Source: a virus. From it: a DNA stretch of 54,631 bases. The notes under the pieces were generated by a model, which searched no databases, was not told the origin of the DNA, and saw nothing but the letters and a program-made list of their open reading frames with translations. Shown in pieces: positions 15,938 to 25,240 of the stretch. Made by a program: the position numbers and the translations under genes. The number at the start of each line of letters is the position of its first letter. The first letter of the stretch is position 1. The stretch spans positions 1 to 54,631 of IMG/VR virus record IMGVR_UViG_3300044639_002101. One strand, 5' to 3'.

Positions 15938-17518
15938 CTATTTAATAAGCCACGTTAGGCCTTCATTACCGAAACCGGTATCCCAATCCCAACCGGTATT
16001 TTGGTTTTTGCTATTTCCTGTGTAAATAACTGTATTAGATTTTTGGAATGATGATAATGCTTTTTTATTTAATTCAATTCCTTGTTGACGTAGTTTTAAA
16101 GTTGAGTCGCGAAGCCAAAGTCCAATACAGAATGACATTACTAAGTCATCGTTATAGCCTTGTTGTGCTTGTGCTTTCCCATTTAACCATACAAATACCA
16201 ATAGCTCTTGTATTAATCTCTTACTACGAATAATAGGTGTTTTTTCACGCATATACATTTCTAATGCTGAAATCATTAATGGACGTGTACGTGTTGTAGT
16301 TGATACTCCCGGAACCATTTGGCTCTTATCTTTCATATCATAACCTTTTTTCAATTGCACATCAGCATCTGTATATCCATCATCTTTATATGTATAATGT
16401 AAATTAGGATAACCTCTATCTAATGCTGGTTGAATTGCTGCCCAACCAATGTTTGCATTTTCAATTGCTAGCAATGCATTGTTCCATTCTGTTGCAACTG
16501 TTACAAGCATTTGGCCAAATTCATTAGGAGGAATTTTTCCTTTATACTCAGCAACTTGTCGTACATCTTGAACATCAAAAACATGAAATGCAGAATAATC
16601 TCCTCCATCACCACGTGCGACGTCAGCTACTACTAAATAGTCACGTTGATAATCTGGATATTCCCACACCCAATAGTTTCCATCGAAACCTCGTCTTTCA
16701 ATTGGATCTGAAGTTTGTTCATCATATTCTAATAATAACGGACCGTCAACTACAGTATGTCCTGAACTAACAAAGTCACAATCACATTCTTGAGCAGCTC
16801 CACGTTCGCCTAATAATTTAGTTTGTTCATCTCGCCAATCTTGATCGCGTTCTGGATGTACTGTCCAATGTAGTTTAACTGTATGGAATCCGTTAATATT
16901 TGCTTCAGCATCAGCCCATGTTTGATGAAACCAGTTACCAACCCCGTTAGGAGTTGATAATACTATAGCACCCCCACCCGTTGATAATGTTGCTTGCGAT
17001 GCAATCCATATTTCTTCAATATTACGAATAAACGCAGCCTCATCAACTATTAATAATGATAATGCTTCTGAACGTGCTCCAGTACCTGCTGATGATACTG
17101 CTTTAATTTGTGAGCCGTTTTTAAATTTTAAAGATAGTTTATTGTCTGCTTCAACAGATCCTTTTAACCAACTCGGTAAATTGTCGTGCATGACACGAAC
17201 TTTTGTTACTAAGTTTTTTGCTACTTCTTGTGTTGTTGCAATAACTAAAACGTTGAAGTCTTCCGCAAATAGCATTGACCAAAGAGCAAACCCAGCTGCT
17301 AATGTTGATATACCTAACTGACGTGATTTTAATATTACATTGTAACGATTATCACGCAATTCTGTTAATGAATCTTCCTGAAATGGGAAAAGGTTAAATT
17401 TAATCTTTCCTCGCTTAGGGTGTTGGATATAACAATAATTACGCATAAAAAATACAGGATCTTTAGCACACATCATGTACTGTTGCTGTATTATTTGTTT
17501 TATGCTAGGTTGACTCAT
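15938..17518 (-). CDS. Terminase large subunit, T4 gp17-like
   Basis: 526 residues with both domains of a packaging motor. ATPase: Walker-A-like KSRQLGIST at residues 64-72, a VIATTQEVAKNL segment, and Walker B LLIVDEAAF with Asp159-Glu160. Nuclease: YLVVADVARGDGGDYSAF supplies the first metal-binding Asp residues, and NDDLVMSF near residue 475 the last. The enzyme cuts concatemeric DNA and pumps it through the portal. It is shorter than T4 gp17 (610 residues), mainly at the N-terminus. No small terminase gene is obvious beside it. It lies directly before the portal gene, the usual pairing. Confidence 0.93.
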   Translation of the reverse strand: MSQPSIKQIIQQQYMMCAKDPVFFMRNYCYIQHPKRGKIKFNLFPFQEDSLTELRDNRYNVILKSRQLGISTLAAGFALWSMLFAEDFNVLVIATTQEVAKNLVTKVRVMHDNLPSWLKGSVEADNKLSLKFKNGSQIKAVSSAGTGARSEALSLLIVDEAAFIRNIEEIWIASQATLSTGGGAIVLSTPNGVGNWFHQTWADAEANINGFHTVKLHWTVHPERDQDWRDEQTKLLGERGAAQECDCDFVSSGHTVVDGPLLLEYDEQTSDPIERRGFDGNYWVWEYPDYQRDYLVVADVARGDGGDYSAFHVFDVQDVRQVAEYKGKIPPNEFGQMLVTVATEWNNALLAIENANIGWAAIQPALDRGYPNLHYTYKDDGYTDADVQLKKGYDMKDKSQMVPGVSTTTRTRPLMISALEMYMREKTPIIRSKRLIQELLVFVWLNGKAQAQQGYNDDLVMSFCIGLWLRDSTLKLRQQGIELNKKALSSFQKSNTVIYTGNSKNQNTGWDWDTGFGNEGLTWLIK

Positions 17519-17522
17519 AACG

Positions 17523-17909
17523 TTATTTTAATAATCGGTCTATGAATACTCCACCAACGAAGCCCATTCCTAACCAAAGATATTTGTTATTATACCATTT
17601 GTTTGTTATGCGTTCTTTTTCAACATATAAGTTGATATTTTCTTGAAGTAAACTAGTTTGTTGTTTTTGATATGCAATTTGTGTAGAATCTAGTTTAATC
17701 ATTTCTTTTTGTTTTTCGATTAAACTTTTGTATTCTGGAATTAGTTCATCATTAATATCACATACAGCAAATAAAGAATCAATTGTAAATGAAATGTCTT
17801 TAATTTCTTGTTGAGTAAAACATGTATCAGGTACAACTTTAGCTTTAGCTTTTTGTGAAAAACTAATTGCTGGAATTATTAAACATAATATGATTAAGAA
17901 CTTTTTCAT
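17523..17909 (-). CDS. Exported coiled-coil protein with C-terminal membrane segment (spanin candidate)
   Basis: 128 residues. Residues 1-19 form a classical signal peptide ending in SFSQ, a Bacteroidota-style cleavage region with no lipobox cysteine. Residues about 30-105 are polar and heptad-like (KSLIEKQKEMIKLDSTQIAY), consistent with a periplasmic coiled coil. Residues about 108-125 (YLWLGMGFVGGVFIDRLL) can span a membrane. It overlaps the preceding gene as ATGA; that gene encodes an N-terminally anchored coiled-coil protein. The two together look like an envelope-spanning pair. A lysis role (spanin-like) is the leading idea, but the layout differs from known two-component spanins because the outer partner lacks a lipobox. 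Confidence 0.5.
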   Translation of the reverse strand: MKKFLIILCLIIPAISFSQKAKAKVVPDTCFTQQEIKDISFTIDSLFAVCDINDELIPEYKSLIEKQKEMIKLDSTQIAYQKQQTSLLQENINLYVEKERITNKWYNNKYLWLGMGFVGGVFIDRLLK

Positions 17910-18238
17910 TTTTTCTTTTTTCTTCCACGTGATGTTTTTGCTAAAATATTGTCTTTTGCTTCCTCTACTGGAACTTCTTCGATTACAATATTTTCTTTCT
18001 TTTCTTCAAATGCTTCAATTAATGTTTCGTGTTGAACAATTTCTTCCGCAACTTCTGCTCGTGCTTCTTCTACTTGTTCAATCTTTTCTTCAAGAACTTC
18101 AATTTCTTTTTCGTTCTCTTTGATCTTTTTATTAATTTTACTTACTTTTTTAGATTTACTATTATTCAATAACATAAATCCAACGATAGCTGCTACTGCT
18201 CCAGCAATAACAAACCAATACTTTTTAATTAGTTTCAT
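17906..18238 (-). CDS. Membrane-anchored coiled-coil protein (inner spanin candidate)
   Basis: 110 residues. One transmembrane helix at residues 8-26 (FVIAGAVAAIVGFMLL), then a long charged coiled coil (KENEKEIEVLEEKIEQVEEA and following heptads), and a very basic C-terminal tail (TSRGRKKKK). The N-terminal anchor with a long coiled coil is the topology of Rz-type inner-membrane spanins; the basic tail is less usual. It overlaps the gene on each side: 14 nt with the 215-residue protein and 4 nt (ATGA) with the exported coiled-coil protein. This suggests co-translation of a two-protein complex. Confidence 0.5.
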   Translation of the reverse strand: MKLIKKYWFVIAGAVAAIVGFMLLNNSKSKKVSKINKKIKENEKEIEVLEEKIEQVEEARAEVAEEIVQHETLIEAFEEKKENIVIEEVPVEEAKDNILAKTSRGRKKKK

Positions 18239-18872
18239 TGTTTTCTTTATTTAGGTTGTTTAAAAATTCTTCTTTAAATTTGTCAAATTGTTTTTGAACT
18301 GTTTCGTGAAATTCTTCTGGGGTCATTTTTGCGGCCCATGTTTCAACGTCTCCGTTCGTACTACTAACAAATTTACTTGATTCAGTATATGCTTGTTTTA
18401 ACATTTCAACATCTCGTTCTGCAGATGCTAACCAAGCTATTGCATTTTCGCGAATTTTATTTTGTTCATACTCCTCGAACTTGCCAGCTTTTTTCAATTC
18501 ATGTTCCATATCAACAACGCAATCTAAACACATTCCGTGTATTTTACGCATTTTAATATCTGCTTGATTTTTACCGGAACATGTACATGTTTCTTTTCTA
18601 CAATTAGGAAAAGAACGTATTTCATCACGAACAGATTGAAATATATCTGAGTTTTTTGATTTTCTTATTCGAAAGCCATCATGTTGTTCAATAACATATG
18701 TTGTTCCTGTGGAAGAATCTGTTTCTTCCCACGAGTCGCCGACATCATGACGATCATTTTGTTTAGCCACTGTTTCAGCATCAGAAAAGCCAATTGTTTT
18801 CTTAGTTTGAAATTTATGGTTGCCATCCAACATTTGTTGAATAGCTTTGACATTTTGTAACTTTTTAGACAT
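18225..18872 (-). CDS. Conserved phage protein with zinc-binding cysteines
   Basis: 215 residues. The N-terminal MLDGNHKFQTKKTI segment is one I associate with an uncharacterised family common in T4-like marine phages. Cys91, Cys96 and Cys98 (CRKETCTC) and Cys115/Cys118 (HGMCLDC), with His112, form a likely structural zinc site in the centre. The C-terminal part is helical and charged. No catalytic motif is seen. It lies between the Pro/Ala-rich 280-residue protein and the membrane-anchored coiled-coil gene, upstream of the terminase, and may belong to the packaging or head module. Function unknown. Confidence 0.65.
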   Translation of the reverse strand: MSKKLQNVKAIQQMLDGNHKFQTKKTIGFSDAETVAKQNDRHDVGDSWEETDSSTGTTYVIEQHDGFRIRKSKNSDIFQSVRDEIRSFPNCRKETCTCSGKNQADIKMRKIHGMCLDCVVDMEHELKKAGKFEEYEQNKIRENAIAWLASAERDVEMLKQAYTESSKFVSSTNGDVETWAAKMTPEEFHETVQKQFDKFKEEFLNNLNKENNETN

Positions 18873-18879
18873 ATAACTT

Positions 18880-19722
18880 TTATTTTTTTTCTTGAGGAAT
18901 TTCTGCAGTACTTAATTTTTTTACTGCTAATTGCTTTAATAATTTGAAAAAGTTCTTTTTATCTTCAACTTCAGAATCTTTCATTGCTAAATTAAATACC
19001 TTTGATAATGTTTTAATTCTAGCAATATTTCCGCCGTCTGACTGTAATTGTTTAACAAATTTTTCAATTGATACAGCTTCTTTAGATTCATCAGATAATT
19101 CATCTTCTGCTGCTGGTGCTGGTGCATCTGCCGGTGGTGGTGTAGTAGCGTCTGCTGTTGGAGCAGGTGCTGCTGCATCTGGTGCTGGTGCTGGTGCAGC
19201 TGGTGCTGGTGCTGCGGCAGGGTCTGTTGGAGCAGGCGCAGGTGCTGCTGCATCCGGTGCTGGAACTTCTGCATTTGGTGCTGGTTGCTCTTCTTCAGGT
19301 GCTTGTTCATTTAAAAATTGCTCTGAAAGTACTTTTTCGATTTTACGTCGTAAAAACTCTCTAACTAAACGCTCTTTTTGTTCACGAGTTAAATTTTCAA
19401 TTTTATCTTTGATATTTTTCTCGTTGTCTTTTTCGTCTTGATCTTGACGCTTCTTTAACACTTTAGCAGCATGCTTTCCATCATACTCGCCATCTTCTAA
19501 ATCTTTATAAAGACGATCGTCAGCATTCCACTTTACGTCCATTTTGCCATCATCTACCATTGGCTTATCTGTTTTACGTAAAACATTAGATTGTTTTTCA
19601 CCTGTAGATTTTGGATTCAATTTTCCATCTTTATCATCTAACGTATAATCCTTAAGATCTTTACGTGATTTGTATTTAGTATTTTCTGGTTTTTTGTATT
19701 TGCTTTTATGTTTTTCAGCCAT
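18880..19722 (-). CDS. Charged protein with Pro/Ala-rich linker and internal processing-type site
   Basis: 280 residues in three parts. Residues 1-130 are very rich in Lys and Asp and probably disordered then helical. Residues 131-139 (VLSEQFLNE, then Gln-Ala) match the end of the proposed capsid-targeting leaders, giving a possible gp21 cut site in mid-protein. Residues 141-213 are a Pro/Ala linker (repeats of [10 protein letters not shown] type), and a helical domain of about 65 residues ends the protein. Such linkers connect domains of virion proteins. It heads the group leading to terminase and portal and has promoter motif and AAGGA ribosome site. No family match is known to me. Confidence 0.6.
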   Translation of the reverse strand: MAEKHKSKYKKPENTKYKSRKDLKDYTLDDKDGKLNPKSTGEKQSNVLRKTDKPMVDDGKMDVKWNADDRLYKDLEDGEYDGKHAAKVLKKRQDQDEKDNEKNIKDKIENLTREQKERLVREFLRRKIEKVLSEQFLNEQAPEEEQPAPNAEVPAPDAAAPAPAPTDPAAAPAPAAPAPAPDAAAPAPTADATTPPPADAPAPAAEDELSDESKEAVSIEKFVKQLQSDGGNIARIKTLSKVFNLAMKDSEVEDKKNFFKLLKQLAVKKLSTAEIPQEKK

Positions 19723-19738
19723 TTCAATATCCTTATTT

Positions 19739-19749
19739 TATATAAATAT
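19739..19749 (-). promoter_or_regulatory. Late-promoter-like motif
   Basis: Coding strand ATATTTATATA, then AAATAAGGATATTGAA and the ATG at 19722. It overlaps the stop region of the upstream gene. Confidence 0.62.
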
Positions 19750-22262
19750 TACCTTGCGTACTTTAATACCCCTAGTAGTTGATTCACCGGTGCAAATGCA
19801 CCTGTCATTTTGTAAGTATTACCTTGGAATGTAAATACTACTCCTTCTGATGGTACAATTGAATTAAACCCTCCTAATTTTTGTATGCGTCGAAGTTCGT
19901 GCTCTAATTTTTGTATTGTAGCAGGATCATTCTTTGCTTGTAAATCTTTGATAAGTTGAGCTAATTCAGTTTTAATATCTTGCACTGTTTTATCTGGATT
20001 TGCTGCTAAGAAGTTTTCTGCATTTTGTAATACAACTACTCCTAATCTTAAAAAGATTGATTCAAATGGTTCGAGGTTTTGTTTTTTATATTGTTTAAAA
20101 TCTTTTTTATCAAATTCACTTACCCAAGCTAAAAATTCTGGGTTCTCAATTTCTTTTTTCAATACTGAGATATTTTTTGATTTGTCATCAAATGACCAAC
20201 GATATATCAATGTTGTTAACATATCTTCTGGGATATCGTATCCTAGTTGTTGAGCTTTTGTTGAAATTACATCTCGCCACCACGCTTTATGATATTCGCT
20301 AATCATATCTGTATCATTAAGATTGAATTGTTGTTGTAATTGATCAATCTCATTAAAGAATGCAGCTTGTTGATCTTCAAAATCATATACACGGCCTAAT
20401 TTAATACGTTGTGGAGGAATAAATGAAAATGTTTTTTGCATATGTGCATTAGCATCTTGAATAACTTGTTGCATCATTGCGCCTCCAGTTAAATCAGTCT
20501 CAACCGTTACACCTCGTTCATCGTATTCAACTAAATTATGAAATTGTAAATGAGCTTTATCATATGCAATTACATTTTTTGTAGCAGGATAAATTATTTC
20601 CATGTTAGCAAATACTCGTCCATTTTTGAATATTTGATTTAATTTTTCTTCTGGGATACTTCTTAAAGATTCTGTTAAATCTTCCGCACAAGCACGATAT
20701 GCATCAACTACTTGTTTATATCCTTCCGATGCTTCCACTCCATTCTTTGCAACAGCTTCTTGATACTTGCGTTCGAAATCTGCAATAATTTGTGGAGTTG
20801 TCATAGGATTAATTACAGTTCCTTTATTTCTAGCAAAACCAATTTCTCCGTTTTTCCATGTAATTTGAATATTTTGTCCATCAGTCTTTTCAGTTACCGA
20901 TTGTTCAATATCTAATCGTCCTGCTAAACCTCTCGAAACAATTTCTTTCATATCATTAAATGTTAATCCGTGATCATCCCACGGATGTGCCATATGGCCT
21001 GCGGCTCCACCCTCTTTAATAAGGTTTCCTGCAGGATTATAATCTTCACGCATTAATGATTCAATTTTATAAATAACATCATTAGGATCGTTTTGTTGCC
21101 AAGTTTTACGTTGTTTTTTAATTGTTCTAGGAATTAGTTCAATCATATTTTTACGTGAATTCCATTGCAACATGAACGGCATATGTATTGGAATATCAAA
21201 TTGATAATCTGATTCAATTGCTGTTGGACGGTTAGCTTGTAATTGTTGTGCAATTTGGTCTCCATATTCATCTGCTAGATCTTGGAACAAATCTTTCAAT
21301 TCATCCATATATATAGGAGCTTCATTTCTAGGGTCATTTAATCGTTCAATAAAGTGCGTGTATTTACCTTGGAAATCAACATCTATTCCATATTCTTTAA
21401 AGAAATTGTCAATTGCTGGTTCTAATGATGCTAACTCGTCGCGTGTAATATAATTTTCTGTAATTACATTTTCAATAAGTTTAGCTCCAGCTACTGTCTT
21501 TGCAAATTGGTCAAAATCATATACAAATTCTTGTCCTCGATGTTTTTCTAAAAATGAACGAAGTTGTTTCATTTTCGAATCATGACGATTTTTTTCTTTT
21601 GGATTCATTATTGCTTCAATAACTTCATTAACATCTTCAGTTAATGATGACACCCACCAATCGGTGCTAAACATTGTAGATTCTTGAACGCCTTTTAATA
21701 TTTGCCAAACATTTTTAACTTCAGCATCATTTTGCATTGGATATGAAGCACGAAATGTTGCATAATCATTATTTGCTAATGCAGCTCTAATCGTTGATGC
21801 TGAAATAGGTTCGCCGTTTGGATAAAGTAATGGATCAATGTCAATGCTTAATTCTACTGCATTAACACCGCGCGGAATTGTACGACCTTTTTTATCTCCA
21901 ATTGTTATGTACTTGTCTACATTAGGAACAAAATCTTTTGCTCGTACATAATCATCTCCTTTAGTTGATGCAGCCATGGCATAACGTCCTTGAGCATCTT
22001 CTGGCAAGGCAAATAAATATTCATATGCCGCCATGATTGGAGAATTGAACTGTGTAGGTTGTATTTCAATTTGTGAATTTGAATTTAATAAATTAAAAAT
22101 TTCTATAGTTTTTTCACGAGTAATTTCTTCTCTAGGTTTTTCACCTATCAATAAAATTACTTTTTCTACGTCTGCAGCTTGTGCATATCTATTTGCTAGT
22201 TCGAGATGTGCACCAGTTAATGGTTTAAACCCACCAGGAAAAAGTACTGTTATTTTATCCAT
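19749..22262 (-). CDS. Fusion of a HIGH-type nucleotidyltransferase and an RNA/DNA-ligase-like domain
   Basis: 837 residues. The N-terminal 180 residues resemble the NMN adenylyl-/cytidylyltransferase fold: TVLFPGGFKPLTGAHLELA, a central strand-helix pattern, and ISASTIRAAL as the ISxTxxR motif. The usual HxGH is changed to Thr16-Gly-Ala-His19, so catalysis may be altered. From about residue 415 (GGAAGHMAHPWDD) a second enzyme begins. Lys-Thr-Asp-Gly at about residue 457 is motif I of covalent nucleotidyltransferases (ligases and capping enzymes), GEIGFARNKG follows, and EGVVF (about 806) with YKMTG (about 818) supply motifs IV and V. A middle helical region joins them. It may handle RNA repair or NAD-linked chemistry; the substrate is unknown. 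It lies in the late module between a fibre gene and head genes. Confidence 0.75.
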   Translation of the reverse strand: MDKITVLFPGGFKPLTGAHLELANRYAQAADVEKVILLIGEKPREEITREKTIEIFNLLNSNSQIEIQPTQFNSPIMAAYEYLFALPEDAQGRYAMAASTKGDDYVRAKDFVPNVDKYITIGDKKGRTIPRGVNAVELSIDIDPLLYPNGEPISASTIRAALANNDYATFRASYPMQNDAEVKNVWQILKGVQESTMFSTDWWVSSLTEDVNEVIEAIMNPKEKNRHDSKMKQLRSFLEKHRGQEFVYDFDQFAKTVAGAKLIENVITENYITRDELASLEPAIDNFFKEYGIDVDFQGKYTHFIERLNDPRNEAPIYMDELKDLFQDLADEYGDQIAQQLQANRPTAIESDYQFDIPIHMPFMLQWNSRKNMIELIPRTIKKQRKTWQQNDPNDVIYKIESLMREDYNPAGNLIKEGGAAGHMAHPWDDHGLTFNDMKEIVSRGLAGRLDIEQSVTEKTDGQNIQITWKNGEIGFARNKGTVINPMTTPQIIADFERKYQEAVAKNGVEASEGYKQVVDAYRACAEDLTESLRSIPEEKLNQIFKNGRVFANMEIIYPATKNVIAYDKAHLQFHNLVEYDERGVTVETDLTGGAMMQQVIQDANAHMQKTFSFIPPQRIKLGRVYDFEDQQAAFFNEIDQLQQQFNLNDTDMISEYHKAWWRDVISTKAQQLGYDIPEDMLTTLIYRWSFDDKSKNISVLKKEIENPEFLAWVSEFDKKDFKQYKKQNLEPFESIFLRLGVVVLQNAENFLAANPDKTVQDIKTELAQLIKDLQAKNDPATIQKLEHELRRIQKLGGFNSIVPSEGVVFTFQGNTYKMTGAFAPVNQLLGVLKYAR

Positions 22263-22274
22263 TTTATTTCTTTT

Positions 22275-22285
22275 TATATAAATAT
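22275..22285 (-). promoter_or_regulatory. Late-promoter-like motif
   Basis: Coding strand ATATTTATATA, then AAAAGAAATAAA and the ATG at 22262. Confidence 0.62.
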
Positions 22286-22286
22286 A

Positions 22287-25211
22287 TTATGTCCAGGTTC
22301 CGTATGCATTTAATATTTGATAATCATATGTTGTATTAATATATAACAATTCAATTGAAGCATATGTGTTAGTAGTAGATTTTGTTAGTGCACCATCAAT
22401 TGGAGTTGATAGATTTGGATCGATTGTTAATGTATTCGATCCACCGACTTTTTTAATTATTATAGATGTACGGCCGAACGAAGTACTAAGGCCGGTTGGT
22501 AATGTAATTGTTACTGCAGATGTTGTCGTGTCTACTAATATTAATGATCCAGATAAGCCTCCAACGAATGATGTTGATGCAGTTAATATAGGTGTGTCGC
22601 CCGAATATCGTAAGAAACTAGATAAATTAACTGTAGGTGTATTAATTTGAGTCATTACTTCTAATGATCCAGATATTAAAAAACTATATGGATTAAATGT
22701 GCCTCCAATATAATATGCTTCATCCGGGGCGAAAACTGACATTATTATTGAGTCTTGATTGCCAATATAAACTGTTTGATATGTAACAGGAATTAAACCA
22801 GATGGATTTGGTTTAAATCTATCATACATGGTTACTCCTGCAGAGTTTAATCCAGTAATCGTTACGTCTAATTTTTTAGTTGTACCAATAACTGGAGTTT
22901 TTATTTCTCCAATTGGATATAATAATGTACACTGTATTTCTACTTTTCTAATAATCTGTCCACTTAACGTTCCATCTAATACTAAACGATATCCAGTTTG
23001 TGTACCATTTGGCATAGTAAATGACTGTAAATAACTAGATGAATTAGATGTTGTTATTCTTACACTTTTATCTAAGATAACATTTGCTTGTGCGGTACCT
23101 GTAAATGTTGCATTATTTGCGACAACATCTCCTGAACTACTTAATAAAAAATTACTAGATGATATTTGTAGTAATCCATTACTACCACTTATAAATGTAG
23201 TTGTAGGATTTCCAAAGAAAAACGTTTTAGTTCGAATATCAATTTCACTATCTGAAGTTGAATATCTAAAATAGCTTGACGTATTTAGATATAATTCTAA
23301 TCCTACACCACTATATGCATTTCCATATTTTGTTAGTTGGCCATTTAGTGCAGATCCAGACCATAATAAGAATCCAGGAAATCCTGAGTTAAAACCTTCA
23401 TATCCTAATGAACGAATGAATCCGCTATTTGAATATCCGGATATTGCAATTCCTGATTCTAATGAGTCTGCAACATAAAGTGAACCAGTAAGCATAGAAT
23501 ATTCGCCATCAACATATCGATTACCACCTTCCCAATTTTTATTGTAAAGATAATTGATTTGTTTGCTTTTTACTCCTGCAAAATTATAATATTCAATTTT
23601 AAATGTAAGTTGATTGTTTGATTTATGTGCTGTTGGAACTAAGCTTCTTATTCTAGTATAATCAGGCGTATATCCCGCATCATTATCTGATGTTGTTCTT
23701 ATATCAGCAACTTGCCATGTTCCTGATTCAACAACTAGAATTAAGACAGCTGTTCCGTTATTAGAAGCTTCAAAATTAAATACATAATCGTCAAAACGTT
23801 GTTCTACGGTATTAACTGAGATATCTCCAATTCGTTTACCTAATGTTGTTGGTAGTTCTTGATTGAAATAATCAGTTGACTCAAAATCAAATGCACTACC
23901 AGATAAATATACTGATAATTTAGCATCTTGTGTTCCTGATTTAATTCCGAGTGCATCTAATGTTATTTTATAAGAAGCATCTTTAATAAAAATACCTTTA
24001 AATGCATCTTTGATTTGTATTGAATGAACTGCATTTGGTGCCGTAATATCAGTTGCACTAACAATTGACATTGCATTGCTAATTGAGCTTGTAGTCCATG
24101 TTAATGTAGGCGCGGTAGTTTCTGTAAGTCCTTGATATGTATGTGCTTCCCAATATGTATTGATTATGCTTTGACTTGTAAATGAACCAATACTAGTGTC
24201 AGGATATAATGATGCTGTATTTGCTACAAATATTTCCGTTTCTGTTAGCTCAATATCATTAATCAATTCCCATGTTCCAACTTGTCCGTTATTGTTCATG
24301 AATGTTTTAATTCTAGAAACATCGCCAGTTGCTGGTTGTAATCCTGATATTTGAATTAATGCAAATGACTCGGAATTTTCAGTTGGAGTATATGTTGGAG
24401 TAGCTTCATATGCTAAACTATATGATGATGCATCAAATGAAGAATATGTATGAGCTGAAATACTTTGGCTACTATACACTGTATACATCGAATCTAATAA
24501 AGCTAGGCTCGGAGATAAGATCTTTTTAATGGTTGAGCTATAACTAGTAGTAGACGGAATATATGTTGCCGTAGGAAGTGCATTAATAGGTGTAGCAACT
24601 GTTATTGTCCCTGTCGACATATCAGAAGTAAATGATCCGCCATTTAATTCTATTGCCGGCTGATTATTATATAAATAATACTTAACCGTTCCTGTAGAAT
24701 ATGTTGGGAATTGATTACCTCCTGGGAATGTTCTATCTAATTGTGTGCCTACTTGTTCTGTAATAGTTACAGTTGGTAATGTCTCAAAAATAATTTCTGA
24801 ATCATTAGAAACATTAGGATTAACTGGAACTTGACGCATCCATTTAATATTAGCACGTCCTTGCCATTCTTGTGGAACATTTACTGCTTCAGCTGTTAAC
24901 GTTACAACACAATCTCCCGGTGAAGTATCTTCATAAATATAAATTGCAATTACACGGCTTTTATCTTCATCAATGTAATCAACTATTTGATGATAAATAG
25001 GATCGCCATTGTAATCTAAAACTTCAATATTCAAATATCCACCCACTTTTAAATTAGTAGGATGACCTCGCAGTTTAAATAAATTTTTACCTGCTGTTAA
25101 TTTGTTTGGAAATTCTGAAATTTGAAAATAATCAGGAGAAGTTAGCGATGTATCAGTAAACCATACATCATTGAACTGTAGTCCTTTATAAACTGCTTCT
25201 TTACGCTTCAT
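22287..25211 (-). CDS. Large fibre or baseplate-associated structural protein, 974 aa
   Basis: The N-terminal 130 residues (YKGLQFNDVWFTDTSLTSPD onward) are more ordered and could attach to the baseplate. The centre is long, Ser/Thr/Asn-rich and beta-structured. Around residues 640-760 is a fibre-like stretch (SGFPGFLLWSGSALNG, LLSSSGDVVANNATFTGTA) of the kind seen in large fibres before a receptor-binding tip. The C-terminal 100 residues (ITLPTGLSTSFGRTSIIIKK, then LTIDP and a closing aromatic strand) match a small beta domain that ends many phage fibres. It has its own promoter motif and lies apart from the other fibre cluster, between SbcDC and the nucleotidyltransferase gene. Structural call is good; precise identity is not. 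Confidence 0.7.
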   Translation of the reverse strand: MKRKEAVYKGLQFNDVWFTDTSLTSPDYFQISEFPNKLTAGKNLFKLRGHPTNLKVGGYLNIEVLDYNGDPIYHQIVDYIDEDKSRVIAIYIYEDTSPGDCVVTLTAEAVNVPQEWQGRANIKWMRQVPVNPNVSNDSEIIFETLPTVTITEQVGTQLDRTFPGGNQFPTYSTGTVKYYLYNNQPAIELNGGSFTSDMSTGTITVATPINALPTATYIPSTTSYSSTIKKILSPSLALLDSMYTVYSSQSISAHTYSSFDASSYSLAYEATPTYTPTENSESFALIQISGLQPATGDVSRIKTFMNNNGQVGTWELINDIELTETEIFVANTASLYPDTSIGSFTSQSIINTYWEAHTYQGLTETTAPTLTWTTSSISNAMSIVSATDITAPNAVHSIQIKDAFKGIFIKDASYKITLDALGIKSGTQDAKLSVYLSGSAFDFESTDYFNQELPTTLGKRIGDISVNTVEQRFDDYVFNFEASNNGTAVLILVVESGTWQVADIRTTSDNDAGYTPDYTRIRSLVPTAHKSNNQLTFKIEYYNFAGVKSKQINYLYNKNWEGGNRYVDGEYSMLTGSLYVADSLESGIAISGYSNSGFIRSLGYEGFNSGFPGFLLWSGSALNGQLTKYGNAYSGVGLELYLNTSSYFRYSTSDSEIDIRTKTFFFGNPTTTFISGSNGLLQISSSNFLLSSSGDVVANNATFTGTAQANVILDKSVRITTSNSSSYLQSFTMPNGTQTGYRLVLDGTLSGQIIRKVEIQCTLLYPIGEIKTPVIGTTKKLDVTITGLNSAGVTMYDRFKPNPSGLIPVTYQTVYIGNQDSIIMSVFAPDEAYYIGGTFNPYSFLISGSLEVMTQINTPTVNLSSFLRYSGDTPILTASTSFVGGLSGSLILVDTTTSAVTITLPTGLSTSFGRTSIIIKKVGGSNTLTIDPNLSTPIDGALTKSTTNTYASIELLYINTTYDYQILNAYGTWT

Positions 25212-25229
25212 TACACCTTAATATTCTTT

Positions 25230-25240
25230 TATATAAATAT
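25230..25240 (-). promoter_or_regulatory. Late-promoter-like motif
   Basis: Coding strand ATATTTATATA followed by AAAGAATATTAAGGTGTA and the ATG at 25211. The leader resembles that of the plus-strand gene at 54116. Confidence 0.62.

Noticed and set aside
18944-19441. Gly/Ala/Ser-rich plus-strand frame of 165 codons
   Set aside because: Antisense of the Pro/Ala-rich linker gene. Composition is a shadow effect and no start signal precedes it.
20990-21015. Leu-Ile-Lys-Glu/Gly step inside the nucleotidyltransferase-ligase fusion as a protease site
   Set aside because: The Glu-Gly-Gly-Ala-Ala-Gly-His segment following it is conserved in phage proteins of this type as part of the second domain, so the match is probably incidental. 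It is kept only as a remark.
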